Origin: Prorocentrum cordatum
Lineage: Eukaryota > Sar > Dinophyceae > Prorocentrales > Prorocentraceae
DNA: 64,000 nucleotides
Direction of reading: 5' to 3'
NCBI GenBank assembly: GCA_963575745.1
Contig: CAUYUJ010015278.1
Location: forward strand, 183,052-247,051
Positions 41,651 through 49,910 of this stretch are shown one piece after another (position 1 is the first letter of the stretch; every line of letters begins with the position of its first letter). The notes beneath the pieces are model-generated. The model made no database searches. It had not been told where the DNA came from and was given only the letters and a program-made list of their open reading frames with translations. A program made the position numbers and the translations under genes.

Positions 41651-44011
41651 CTATCGCACCAGAATCCCCGATGCATCCAGAAAACCTGAAAACCCCTGCT
41701 TTGTGACAGGATGCCTGCGGCTGTTGGCGAAGAGCTCACTGATCTCCACCTGGCACGGCTCGGTCGTCTTGTGCAAGGCCTGCCTGAGGATGGCGTATTC
41801 CCTGCGGACACCAGCAGCCCCCAAGTGGTGCTGACGATGTGCCCAACCCTGGCTAGACGTGTCGATGTAATCAACTAGCATGCCCTCGAAGGGCATCGTG
41901 ATCCGCTTAAGTATGATCATCCCTGGCAACGGGTGGCCCAAGACAAACCACTTCAACGCCGCTTCCAAGACGTGGCGCGCCATGCCAGACTTCTTCCCGA
42001 CGCTCGCCTTCTCCAGGTCCTCATCTCTGACAGCGTGATCTTCGGCGTCGCGGGCAACGACGACTCCAGCATCTGGATGTCCGACGCCAGGGCGCTTCTT
42101 GGTCGCCTTCAGCGCGAACCCGTCTCGGATGTGGCTGGCGTTCGGCGCAACGTTGGAGATCGGATTTCCACTGCACATGCCCCAACCACGGAGTCTCGTC
42201 AACAAGGCGCGGCCTCCTGGTTGCGACCTGGCCCACATCAAATACGCATCCTTGAACATCGGCGGGTGGATCGACACCGCCAGGCCAATGTAGTCAACAG
42301 ACTTGGCCGCGCCCAACCACTTGTGGCGAGGCCACGTCGGAGGCTCCGTGCCCACCAGCATAGTACAGATAAGAGCACAAGCCTTCTTCAATGAACCCTC
42401 GGGCCCAGAGCAGCAACCACCGCAAATGTGCCGTATCAGAGGCTAATCCCACTTATAGTTGAAGAGCCGCAACAAGGAGCATCGGCAGTGGAGGTTAGAT
42501 ATGCGACCACCATCACAGAACAGATCTAGAATCGCTTCATTGTAACGCACATGATGCACTTCTGGGACCCCCTGACTGTACTCGAAGCGGCTGTCAGATA
42601 ACACCGATCTGAGACATTTGCGCAAGCTCTGCATGGCCGTCGCACTCGAAAGTGTGAGGCTGAAGTTGATGCTGGAACTGACTGTCGGCTCTAACGGTAA
42701 GAAGACTGTCTTCATGGACCCGCTGACTTTGTGAACCTCGCAATGTACGCTCAATGATGTAGTTGTCTGGGCAACGCCGCGTTCAGCTCGCTCAACTGCG
42801 CCATCGGCGTCGGTGCAAGCAACGCGCTGAGAGCGACGAAACCGAGCAGCAATGTCATCAAAATTTGGTCTCGTAGCTGCTACTGCCTGGGCGTGTACCT
42901 CGCCCGTGGTACTCGACACTGTCTGCAGCCACACCGGAATCTTCACGTGGAGACGCACAACGTTCTGACCTATCCTCGTCAAAGTGCTGATGGACTGGTG
43001 GGTCTGCAACAACTTATAGTTCGCACTCTGGGCACTGGCAAGGCAATAACTGGAAACACCCAGCTGCCGTACAACCACAGCATCAGTCTCCACGTTGGCG
43101 AGGGCAAGCGCACTGGGGTCCAAGGGCTCAACATCTTTCACTGTCGTCTTCAGTGGCGTGCAATCGTATGATATGCTGTGCGTGAAACAGGTGAGCTCGC
43201 CACCAAGCCGAAAGACGTCGTCGCAGTGTTGCCGAATCATAAGGTGCGCGTCGCGATGATACATCAGCACACTCGCAGCTGCGATGTCCTCCATTGTCTG
43301 GGTGATCTGCTTGCGATCGAACGAATGCTGGTCTGCGAGCGCCATTGCACTGATTGGGCGATCCGCAGCTGATGGTGCAAGAAGTCTGGCGACAACGCCT
43401 CTCATTGGTTCGTCGATCAGCTGCGGTCCCAACCCGGTGTCCCGATACATCTCGGCGACGGCGGCTCCGCGCTCCAGCCAAACAGCGCTTTGTTCCAAGA
43501 CCTGGGCAGGGAACGTGTTCGGATGATCCGTCTCTGCAGGCGCAGGCGCGGCAGCAGGCGCGGCGACCGCGACATCATCCGAGACTATGTCCACAGCATC
43601 TGGGACCACCAGCTGATGATGGTCTGGGTCGCCTTCGGGCGGAGCCGCGGCCACCTGGCCAAAGATGACCTGCAACGCCGCCCTGACGCCGCGGCGCCAG
43701 CCTCTGGAGCCACCGACGAACGAGTCCCGCGGCAGGCGATGCCGAGAAAAACGGAGCAACTCTGGAGCCGTCTCGGCAGCGGCGTCGCCGCCTGGGCCTG
43801 CAGGCGGCTGCTGCGCTGGCGGCGCCAGGGCCACGGCGCCCTCGGCCGCGCCCTCAACCGCGGCCGCATCATCGCCGCGATCGGCGGCGGCGAGGGCGGC
43901 CAGGACACCTGCCCATCCCGCGCCAGGGCCAGGGGGGGGGCCCTGGAGCAGCTCCCTCCTCGAGGGATGCGAGGGCGATGCCCCAGGGCGTCGCCGAAAC
44001 CCTGAAGCCAA
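41651..44011 (-). pseudogene. Family A protein (transposon copy), N-terminal part with one in-frame TAG
   Basis: About 787 codons in a single frame, broken only by TAG at 42443-42445. The residues on both sides (FNYKWD before, PLIRHICGGCC after) are natural, and the second part stays in phase, so this looks like a nonsense mutation or readthrough codon rather than an intron. The order is: Ala/Pro-rich start; acidic segment; helical region with CFTHSISYDCTP (near 43165, compare the plus-strand exon at 601-906); a region with VHCEVHKVSGSM (near 42735); then a Cys patch (ICGGCC) and KWLGAAKSVDYIGL (near 42320). The 3' end at 41651 is probably a few codons into an intron. The start is uncertain because no ATG lies near 44011. 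Confidence 0.62.
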
Positions 44012-44746
44012 GCGGCTGCGCGGTGAGCGGGGGGCTTAGGGGGCGGGGGGGAGCGCGATCTGCATCGTCGAAACCTTACCCGCAATTCCATCGTGGGGGG
44101 TTTTAGCCCAGGACCCAACAGACAAAACGTAGAATATCGATCAAGAGGTATCCCTGGGCACGGCTTGTCTTTGCGGCCCTGGGCAAACTACCAGGCGCGT
44201 CCACTAACCGAAAACAATTCGCTAAAGCCAGAGAAAAAACGCATACAGCTCCCAAGAGGGTCCGCACAGGCCCCACGAGGCCCTGGAGGCCCCGACGAAA
44301 CCAGAACGCGCCCACCCTAATTTCCTGAACGCAACTCCATGACCCCCCAGAACTGTTACAGGACGACGCTCAGGAGCAAGCAACGGAGATCCAAATTAGC
44401 GTAGCATAGAAGCACGTGGCCCACAACCCAGGCAGCGTGGCGACATTACCCGAAGGTCCCCCTCCTTCTCCCCCCCCCCCTTCCCCCTCTTTCTGCTCCT
44501 CCTCCCCCTCCTCATCCCCCCCTAGGCTGTCTGCTCTAAGCCGCGAAGGTGTGCGATGCATAAGCCGATGCGTCGGCAACGATGCCCACCATCGGCGGTG
44601 CGGAGCGGGCAAGCGCGAATGGCACGGTGACAATCGCCGATGGTTTGGGGCGTACTTCTAAAAGTGGCGAACACGGTTGTCGAACTAAGGTGCGTACTCG
44701 GAAACGTATCGGGTTGCGACGCCCTACTTAGGAGGTGGTTTGAAAC
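44012..44746. other. Right subterminal region of the transposon; no gene seen
   Basis: GC-rich upstream region of the family A gene with a C/T-rich patch at 44458-44525. An extra copy of GTACTCGGAAACGTATCGGG lies about 40 bases inside the right TIR. Confidence 0.5.
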
Positions 44747-44824
44747 GTACTCGGAAACGTACTTTTTACGTACTTAGGCAAGTAGCGCCACTGTGGCGCC
44801 TGCAGGAAGACAGGCCCTTCTCAA
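44747..44824 (-). repeat. Right terminal inverted repeat
   Basis: Ends GACAGGCCCTTCTCAA on the plus strand, the complement of the left end. Directly followed by the target duplication. Confidence 0.88.
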
Positions 44825-44832
44825 GACGACAA
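44825..44832 (+). other. Target-site duplication, right copy (GACGACAA)
   Basis: Identical to 25389-25396; read on the minus strand it holds the LINE codons for the Ile-Val-Val at the junction. Confidence 0.85.
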
Positions 44833-45300
44833 TCCTCCCACGTCCGACTGGCCCCACCCCGAGCTGCTCATGCGAAAGGTGTCTGCTCGCAAAATGACGT
44901 CGGACAGCGACAGCAACACCTGCCGAATTAGCTAGTTGGTGGTCTCCTGTGAGAACAGCAGGAGCACGATGGGAGTTGAGGCCTCGAAAACCTGCCCAAG
45001 AAGTCGCCGAAGACACAGGGTCTCCTGCCAATAGACGCGTCTCCTGGACAGCGACGAAGTCAGGAACCTCCCCCATGGGATGTATCCATTCCCAGACGTC
45101 CTGGAACCCGTTCCAGTTGTTAGGGTTGGTCGTGAAAATCTCCAAACTTTGTCTTTGCTTTTTTGGGCCTTGGGACGCTGGCCTCTCCCAACGCTCCTGC
45201 CTGCAGGATGAGGCGACGGGTCGGGGGCAGCAGTGGCACCTGGCGGAGAAGCCCGGTGCCACGTCGGCCGAGGCAAGGGGCCTGCAGCCGAGCTAGCAGG
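44825..45300 (-). pseudogene. LINE endonuclease, N-terminal half (interrupted at 44825)
   Basis: The endonuclease begins around SLEIFTTNPNNWNGF (near 45150, the N-terminal Asn-containing strand) and continues with DFVAVQETRL (near 45055, the catalytic Glu in Q-E) and SAGVAVAVRRHF (near 44920). It stops at GRGRIVV exactly where the transposon's target duplication and TIR begin. The missing half, with the other catalytic motifs, is at 25396-24936, and the phase is conserved. The region just upstream is in a different frame, indicating decay. Confidence 0.8.
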
Positions 45301-45605
45301 ATTCAATGTCCCCGCAGAGGAAGCCAACGTAGACGAAGCCGTCGCAGGAGCAGTAGTCGCACCCGTCGATGAAGGCGAACCAGCAGACCCAGTCAGTGCA
45401 CCCGAAGCCGTCGCAGCTGAAGTGCCAGCCGAACTGGAGGACGCAGTAGATGCTGCTGCTGGTCGGCGTGGAGCGCGGCGTGATTGTCCAGGCAGTGGAC
45501 CAAAAGGTGGCGCTGGCCCCTGGCGGTGATGGCTTGCGATCCAACTCCTCAAGGATTCCCATTCGTAGTTGTGCATACCAGCGGCCGCTAGCTGTTGATT
45601 GCTAT

Positions 45606-46691
45606 TTAGCTTGCGAAACCAGCGGAGGAAACTCTGACGACTACGCACACCTTTATGCCAAGCACGAACACATATCTCATGCGCCAGTTGCCAAGGTGTC
45701 TACATACGTGCGCGCAAAGTATGCGCAAACCTCGGATGGGCAAGCTCTTGCGCCAAAAACGCCTCCCACACACATCATGATATTCTGCCTCATCATCTGG
45801 CTGCAGTCCGTGATACGGGTTGTTGACCCATCGCTGGGCCCAGGCTCTGGCCTGTCGTTCCAAGCAGGGCGCAGGCACAAAGTTTCGAGGCCCAGCTGCA
45901 GCCATGCGCGAATCTGGCAAAACTGCCAACCCGCCTCCCCCATGCGCTGTTTCCCTCGCCTCCTGTGGAGAGGGTGCCCCAGGGGAAGGGCAGGCTGGTG
46001 GCGACGTATAGCGTTCTGACGCCCAGGTCGAAGACCCAATAGACGAGGCGGTAGGTCCACTGGTGGCAATCGTCCAATACGTGGAGGACCCAGCACCGCA
46101 AGTACCCGAGCTGCTCGCGGTAATCCTCGCCGTCGTGGGTGGACCAGCCGTCGCAGATGTCCCAGCAGAAGCCGTATTCTGTGTCGCTCGTGTCTCCAGC
46201 CCAGGGAGGGCACATCCCTGGCCAGCTGGAGGTCTGGTAGCACCTCTAAGATGGACGTGTGGCGACTTCTGCTGGAAACCACACGCCGAAACTCCAGGGA
46301 GACTCGCGCCGTGGGGCCGCCACGGGGTCATCCCCTTCTCAGGAAAGGTGGGGCCAGTGAGTGCGCCGCACTGCGTAGATGCTGACCCACTCCTGGTACT
46401 GCAAGTAGTACATCGTGTTGAGGAACCAAAAGTAGTAGATGGGGAAGAGGGGTGTGTCCAGGGCGGCCAGGGGTTGCAGTCGTAGGTGACTCTGGTCTGC
46501 GTCCCACCAAGATACTCTTCATAAGGTAGAGAATGACAGGCACCATTATTCCAGTTGGTATCCCCGACGCAGAAGTAACCTGCAAGTCCAGCTGAAACGT
46601 GATGATCTGGAAGGTATTGATCAGCATCCAAGGTTGCACTCAACGGAGTAGCAAGCAAAACCGAATGCTGGTAGTCGAAGTCATAGTCCAT
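45606..46691 (-). pseudogene. LINE second frame, N-terminal region (frameshifted)
   Basis: Starts at ATG 46691-46689, which overlaps the ORF1 stop (TGA 46683-46681) in another phase. It reads MDYDFDYQHSVLLATPL and GYFCVGDTNWNNGA, then shifts frame near 46465 into a hydrophobic stretch (PLFPIYYFWFLNTMYYLQYQ). Other frames then carry GQGCALPGLE, GFCWDICDGWSTHDGEDY (near 46150) and WTYRLVYWVFDLGVRTLYV (near 46020), and the last closes at 45606. The pieces line up into one ancestral coding region with at least three shifts. Aromatic- and Cys-rich, without a recognised enzymatic domain; it precedes the endonuclease. Confidence 0.6.
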
Positions 46692-47982
46692 GGTGCCCCT
46701 GCTGTGATGGGCCTGTAGCGACGCACCCAACAGCCAGCTTGGCCTTCGCAGCATTGGCGATCGATGCAGAACGGCGTGCTGGCTTGCCATTGGCCTTCTT
46801 ACTGGAGGCGGCTTCAGCTTCAGGGGATGCAGGAGCACCAGGCGTAGAAGGCGCAGCCTTGGAGTCAGCTGGGGTACCTGTCGCCTGACTGGCAGCAGCC
46901 TCCGTTGCCGCCTTAGTCTCGTCATCATTAGCTGCTGCATCACCTGGCCCAGGCTCCTCTTGCTGCTCGCATCGTCGCTTCTTAGCTGCCGCTCGCTGTT
47001 TAGCCAAGGTGTGCTCTTGCTTGAGCCCATCAGCGTTGGCCTTGACCTGCCCGAAACAGACGGTAGCCAGTTCCCGAAACGTCTCCTGAAGGGCCCCTTT
47101 CCTCTTCTGAGCCTCCACCAGGTCCTCGGGCGATGCCAATTCCCCCAACTCATCAAGTCCAAATGGGCCTCCGTCGTCGAGGTCCAGGGGCTTACCATCC
47201 AAGATAGCAGCCTTGCCGAGACGAGGGGCAGCAGGAGCGTCGGCGCTGTCAGGCAGTTTCGTGTCCACGGACGTTGCAAGCTTCTGGACCGCCTGCGTGT
47301 AGATGCTGCGGGCATTGCCCACTGCTTCCGAACAGGACTCAACTTGGTCCTGGGCCGTGACGAATTGTTCTTCCAGCTTCTCGCAGTAGGTGATGGCCCT
47401 GCGGAGGGCCGCCTCCGCTTGCTCCACCTTCTGCTTCGCCTGGCCGACGCTGATGTTCTCAATGGCCATCTGCTGCTTGAGCAAGTCCAGCTTCGACTGA
47501 TACTTGGCTGCCATCTCCGCGTCACCATTGGCACGGAGGAGCTGGATGAGGTCTGCCAATCGCGCCTGCTCCTGCGATTCACCGTTGGGGCCTGGCCATG
47601 CCGATTCTTCCAAACAGAAGCGTTGGGGCGAAGCAGTTCCTGGCCGCGTGCCGTCAGCGAAGGATACCGATGGGACTCGCCGTGCAGCGCCTGGCCCTGG
47701 GGAAGACACTGCTGAGGCCTTCACCAATTGTCCATCGCGTCGTATCCAGGGCACGCGTCGCAGTGCTTGACCACGATCAGCAGCAGGCCCAGGAGACCGA
47801 CCAGGCCCACGCGGACGTTGAAGCACGGCATCATCGGCAGCGGGCATCGGCGCCTTGCAGTGTTTGCACCATTTCCACCATCGTTTGTTGCGTCCACAAC
47901 CACATTGCTCACACTTGGTCGCAGACGGACTCGATAAACGGTGGGCAACGGCCGCGCGCACTGATGTGTCAGAGCGCTGCAT
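46681..47982 (-). CDS. LINE ORF1 protein: zinc-ribbon-like motif and coiled coil
   Basis: ATG 47982-47980 begins MQRSDTSVRAAV; the frame is open further upstream without an ATG. CEQCGCGRNKRWWKWCKHC (near 47910) is a CX2C/CX2C zinc-binding motif. It is followed by a Pro/Arg-rich linker, a long coiled coil (47560-47280, Glu/Gln/Lys/Ala heptads), and a Lys/Glu/Ala-rich tail with nuclear-signal-like basic patches. ORF1 proteins of LINEs bind the element RNA and form oligomers; this layout fits. It appears intact. The spliced-leader relic lies about 180 bases upstream of the ATG. A similar layout, unrelated in detail, starts at 63620. Confidence 0.72.
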   Translation of the reverse strand: MQRSDTSVRAAVAHRLSSPSATKCEQCGCGRNKRWWKWCKHCKAPMPAADDAVLQRPRGPGRSPGPAADRGQALRRVPWIRRDGQLVKASAVSSPGPGAARRVPSVSFADGTRPGTASPQRFCLEESAWPGPNGESQEQARLADLIQLLRANGDAEMAAKYQSKLDLLKQQMAIENISVGQAKQKVEQAEAALRRAITYCEKLEEQFVTAQDQVESCSEAVGNARSIYTQAVQKLATSVDTKLPDSADAPAAPRLGKAAILDGKPLDLDDGGPFGLDELGELASPEDLVEAQKRKGALQETFRELATVCFGQVKANADGLKQEHTLAKQRAAAKKRRCEQQEEPGPGDAAANDDETKAATEAAASQATGTPADSKAAPSTPGAPASPEAEAASSKKANGKPARRSASIANAAKAKLAVGCVATGPSQQGHHGL

Positions 47983-48164
47983 GGCTGCGGGCGGGGCAAA
48001 CGGAAGTGTACGTCTGACGGCGCCGTGCTGGACAACGGTCGCCACAAGGTATCAGCCTCGTGGTATGGGAAAGAGAAGGGCACTGCTCACGCCCTGGCTT
48101 GGCAGCCAACTGCGGGCGCGAGCTCAAAGAGCTGTCCTGGCCAGCTGCCTTGACAAATGTTTTA

Positions 48165-48186
48165 CTTGAGCCAAAATGGCTACGGT
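48165..48186 (-). other. Spliced-leader relic (22 of 22 nt)
   Basis: The minus strand reads ACCGTAGCCATTTTGGCTCA and then AG, a perfect match to the dinoflagellate trans-spliced leader (first base A is an allowed variant). It is followed by the LINE 5' leader and abuts the (CTC)n array at 48187. This marks the exact 5' end of the copied mRNA. Confidence 0.93.
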
Positions 48187-48495
48187 CCTCCTCCTCCCCC
48201 CCCTCCCTCCCCCTTCTCCCCCCCCCCCCCTCCCCCCTCCCCCTCCCCCCCCCTCCCCCTCCCCCTCCTCCTCCTCCTCCTCCTCCTCCTCCTCCCTCCT
48301 CCTCCTCCTCCTCCTCCTCCTCCTCCTCCTCCCTCCTCCTCCTCCCTCTCCTCCTCCTCCTCCTCCTCCTCCCTCCTCCTCCTCCTCCTCCTCCTCCTCC
48401 TCCTCCTCCTCCTCCTCCTCCTCCTCATCCTCCTCCTCCTCCTCCTCCCCCTGCTCCTCCTCCTCCTCCTCCTCCTCCTCCTCCTCCTCCCTCCC
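48187..48495 (+). repeat. (CTC)n microsatellite on the 5' side of the LINE
   Basis: Same motif and strand sense as 20700-20924; it starts at the first base outside the spliced-leader relic. Confidence 0.92.
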
Positions 48496-48663
48496 TGCTC
48501 ATACCTAAGAGTCCTGGAGGGACGTGCTTCCAGCTGGTGGCGTGCCCGCGTCGCCGCGAGCGGCCGACTCTCTCGTGGCCCGGAGGCTGGCCCCCCTCGC
48601 GCCGCGGGCGGAGCTCGCCACGGGAGGGCGTTTGGGAAGCCGCTTCCAGCCCCCAGGGCTAGG

Positions 48664-48690
48664 TTTAAGTCGGGCGTGTCCCTCCACAGG
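48664..48690 (-). repeat. M1 element end, inverted
   Basis: TTTAAGTCGGGCGTGTCCCT and CCACAGG, the complement of the end at 20632-20659. Both face inward towards the nested insertion. Confidence 0.6.
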
Positions 48691-48810
48691 AAGACAGTTC
48701 AATAATAATAGCAGATAGCCCTGGGGCGATGTTTTACCCATATATGTATACAGAGATAGATATTGATAATGTCGGGGTCTCTGTTTTCGAATATTTTGGA
48801 TTTCTCCGCA

Positions 48811-48883
48811 CAAAGTCCGCCTGTAGGGGGGGAATGCCCGGCCTAAGGTGAGGTCGGACACGTCCTCCTACAGGCGGACTTTG
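48811..48883. repeat. 73-bp M1 foldback with 17-bp perfect ends
   Basis: CAAAGTCCGCCTGTAGG at 48811-48827 and its complement at 48867-48883. A minimal, nearly internal-sequence-free member of the family. Confidence 0.8.
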
Positions 48884-48984
48884 TACGAGACATCGAAAAT
48901 AGTCCAACTGTATCCAAAAAAATCCAAAACAAAATTGTTAAGAAGTAGTCCCCAGACTATTGCTTTTGCCTGTTTTCGAAGTCT

Positions 48985-49398
48985 CCTTCTGTGGGGGGAC
49001 ATGCCCGACTTCACTCCAGGGGCTCTTCGGTGGGCCCTGGGGCCATCACAGCACCATCCAGGACGAAATGGCAGCCTCTGGGAAGGGGTCCAGGGTCCAT
49101 CCTCTGGGGAGCCTCGTTGTGAACAATGCACGTCGTCGGATGTAAGGGGACAAGCGGGGGGCTGGCTCAGTGGTGCGGGAGGCAAGGATCTGGTGGAATG
49201 TTCGTCACTCAGGGTCCGATGCTCGCTCTGAGCATCTTCTTGGAGCCACTCGCTCCACTCGTGCGTCGATGCTGCGTCGAACGTCCGTCGCCCTGAGCAA
49301 TACTTGAGAGTCGAACCTGAGTTGAGCGTTGGTCGAGGTAGAGTCGAGCTGGAGCCGAACCAGGAATCAAACTTAGGTCGGGAATGTCCCCCTACAGG
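48985..49398. mobile_element. M1 MITE-like element, 414 bp
   Basis: Left end CCTTCTGTGGGGGGACATGC...CGACTT (48985-49011), right end ACTTAGGTCGGGAATGTCCC...CCTACAGG (49371-49398), inverted to each other. The interior has a GAGTCGAACCTGAGTTGAGC stretch related to the M3 family. Confidence 0.6.
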
Positions 49399-49480
49399 CG
49401 GATTTGGGGTGAAAAATGAAAAGTGCGCAAACAATAAGCTAAAACAAACAAATCAGAATCCCAAATAGTTGGATATTTCT

Positions 49481-49506
49481 CCTGTAGAGGGGCATGCCCG
49501 GCTCAA
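49481..49506 (+). repeat. M1 element end
   Basis: CCTGTAGAGGGGCATGCCCG then GCTCAA. No matching inverted end is seen nearby. Confidence 0.5.
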
Positions 49507-49794
49507 GGCCAGAGCCGAGCTGGAGTCGCACCGATGCGCCAGGCCTGCGCCAGGAGATGCCCCCAAGACGAACGGCCGACACGCGGCGATATCCCCGCCG
49601 TCCTCTCGCTGAGCGGGATCAGCGCGGCCTCGCGCTGGCCCTTCTCCACCCTGCGAGGCATAGGCATACGTCAGGTCCGTGTCGTGCCGACTTCGGCGTC
49701 GGTTCCTGACACCGCGCGGATTGTTCCACCTTGAACGATTGGCCGTTTCCGAAACGTCCGAGTCGGTCCACATCGAACGATTCTGGGTCTGGCC

Positions 49795-49910
49795 ATCGCT
49801 CGGACGTCCATTCCCTGTGTTTTTGCTGGTTTCGTGCGTGGTTCTTTCGCCAAGTGATCGATGCTCCTCGATGGTCCTCGCCGAAAGAAAAATGCACACG
49901 TCCGAGCGAT
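49795..49910. mobile_element. M2 foldback element, copy 1 (116 bp)
   Basis: Ends ATCGCTCGGACGT and ACGTCCGAGCGAT, with inner arms TGTGTTTTTG... and ...AAAAATGCACA. Related copies are at 61197-61317 and 62561-62674. Confidence 0.75.

Larger units (their letters stand above)
25397..44824. mobile_element. 19,428-bp TIR transposon carrying family A and family B genes
   Basis: The ends are inverted repeats (25397-25473 and 44747-44824) beginning TTGAGAAGGGCCTGTC, about 88% identical by eye (roughly 69 of 78 columns). They are bordered by the 8-bp duplication GACGACAA. The target is the endonuclease frame of the LINE. Both recognised cargo genes (family A, family B) are on the minus strand, and a third candidate lies at 32091-32795. 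An 8-bp duplication fits hAT- or P-type transposases, but no such transposase motif was recognised in any frame, so the mobilising protein is unknown: either one of A/B or a protein supplied by another copy. Confidence 0.88.
20925..48186 (-). mobile_element. Non-LTR retrotransposon (LINE), about 7.8 kb, split by a 19.4-kb transposon
   Basis: Minus-strand element from a spliced-leader relic (48186) to a short 3' untranslated region ending at the (CTC)n array (20925). It encodes, in order: ORF1 with a Cys-rich zinc motif and coiled coil; a second frame overlapping ORF1; an AP-type endonuclease; reverse transcriptase; RNase H; and a C-terminal Cys-containing region. The length without the insert is about 7,826 bp. 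Several frameshifts and altered catalytic residues (RT motif C reads VHDV) show that this copy is dead. The leader at its 5' end suggests it was copied from a trans-spliced, full-length mRNA. Confidence 0.85.

Noticed and set aside
25397-44824. Assigning the transposon to hAT, P or Mutator superfamilies
   Set aside because: The 8-bp (possibly 9-bp) duplication is compatible with them, but no transposase motif was recognised, so the class is left open.
46692-47582. Long minus-strand frame overlapping ORF1 in another phase
   Set aside because: Only its part beyond 46691 has protein-like composition; the rest is a shadow of ORF1.
48180-48660. 200-residue Pro/Leu/Ser frames
   Set aside because: Translation of the CTC array flanking the LINE, open in all three phases.
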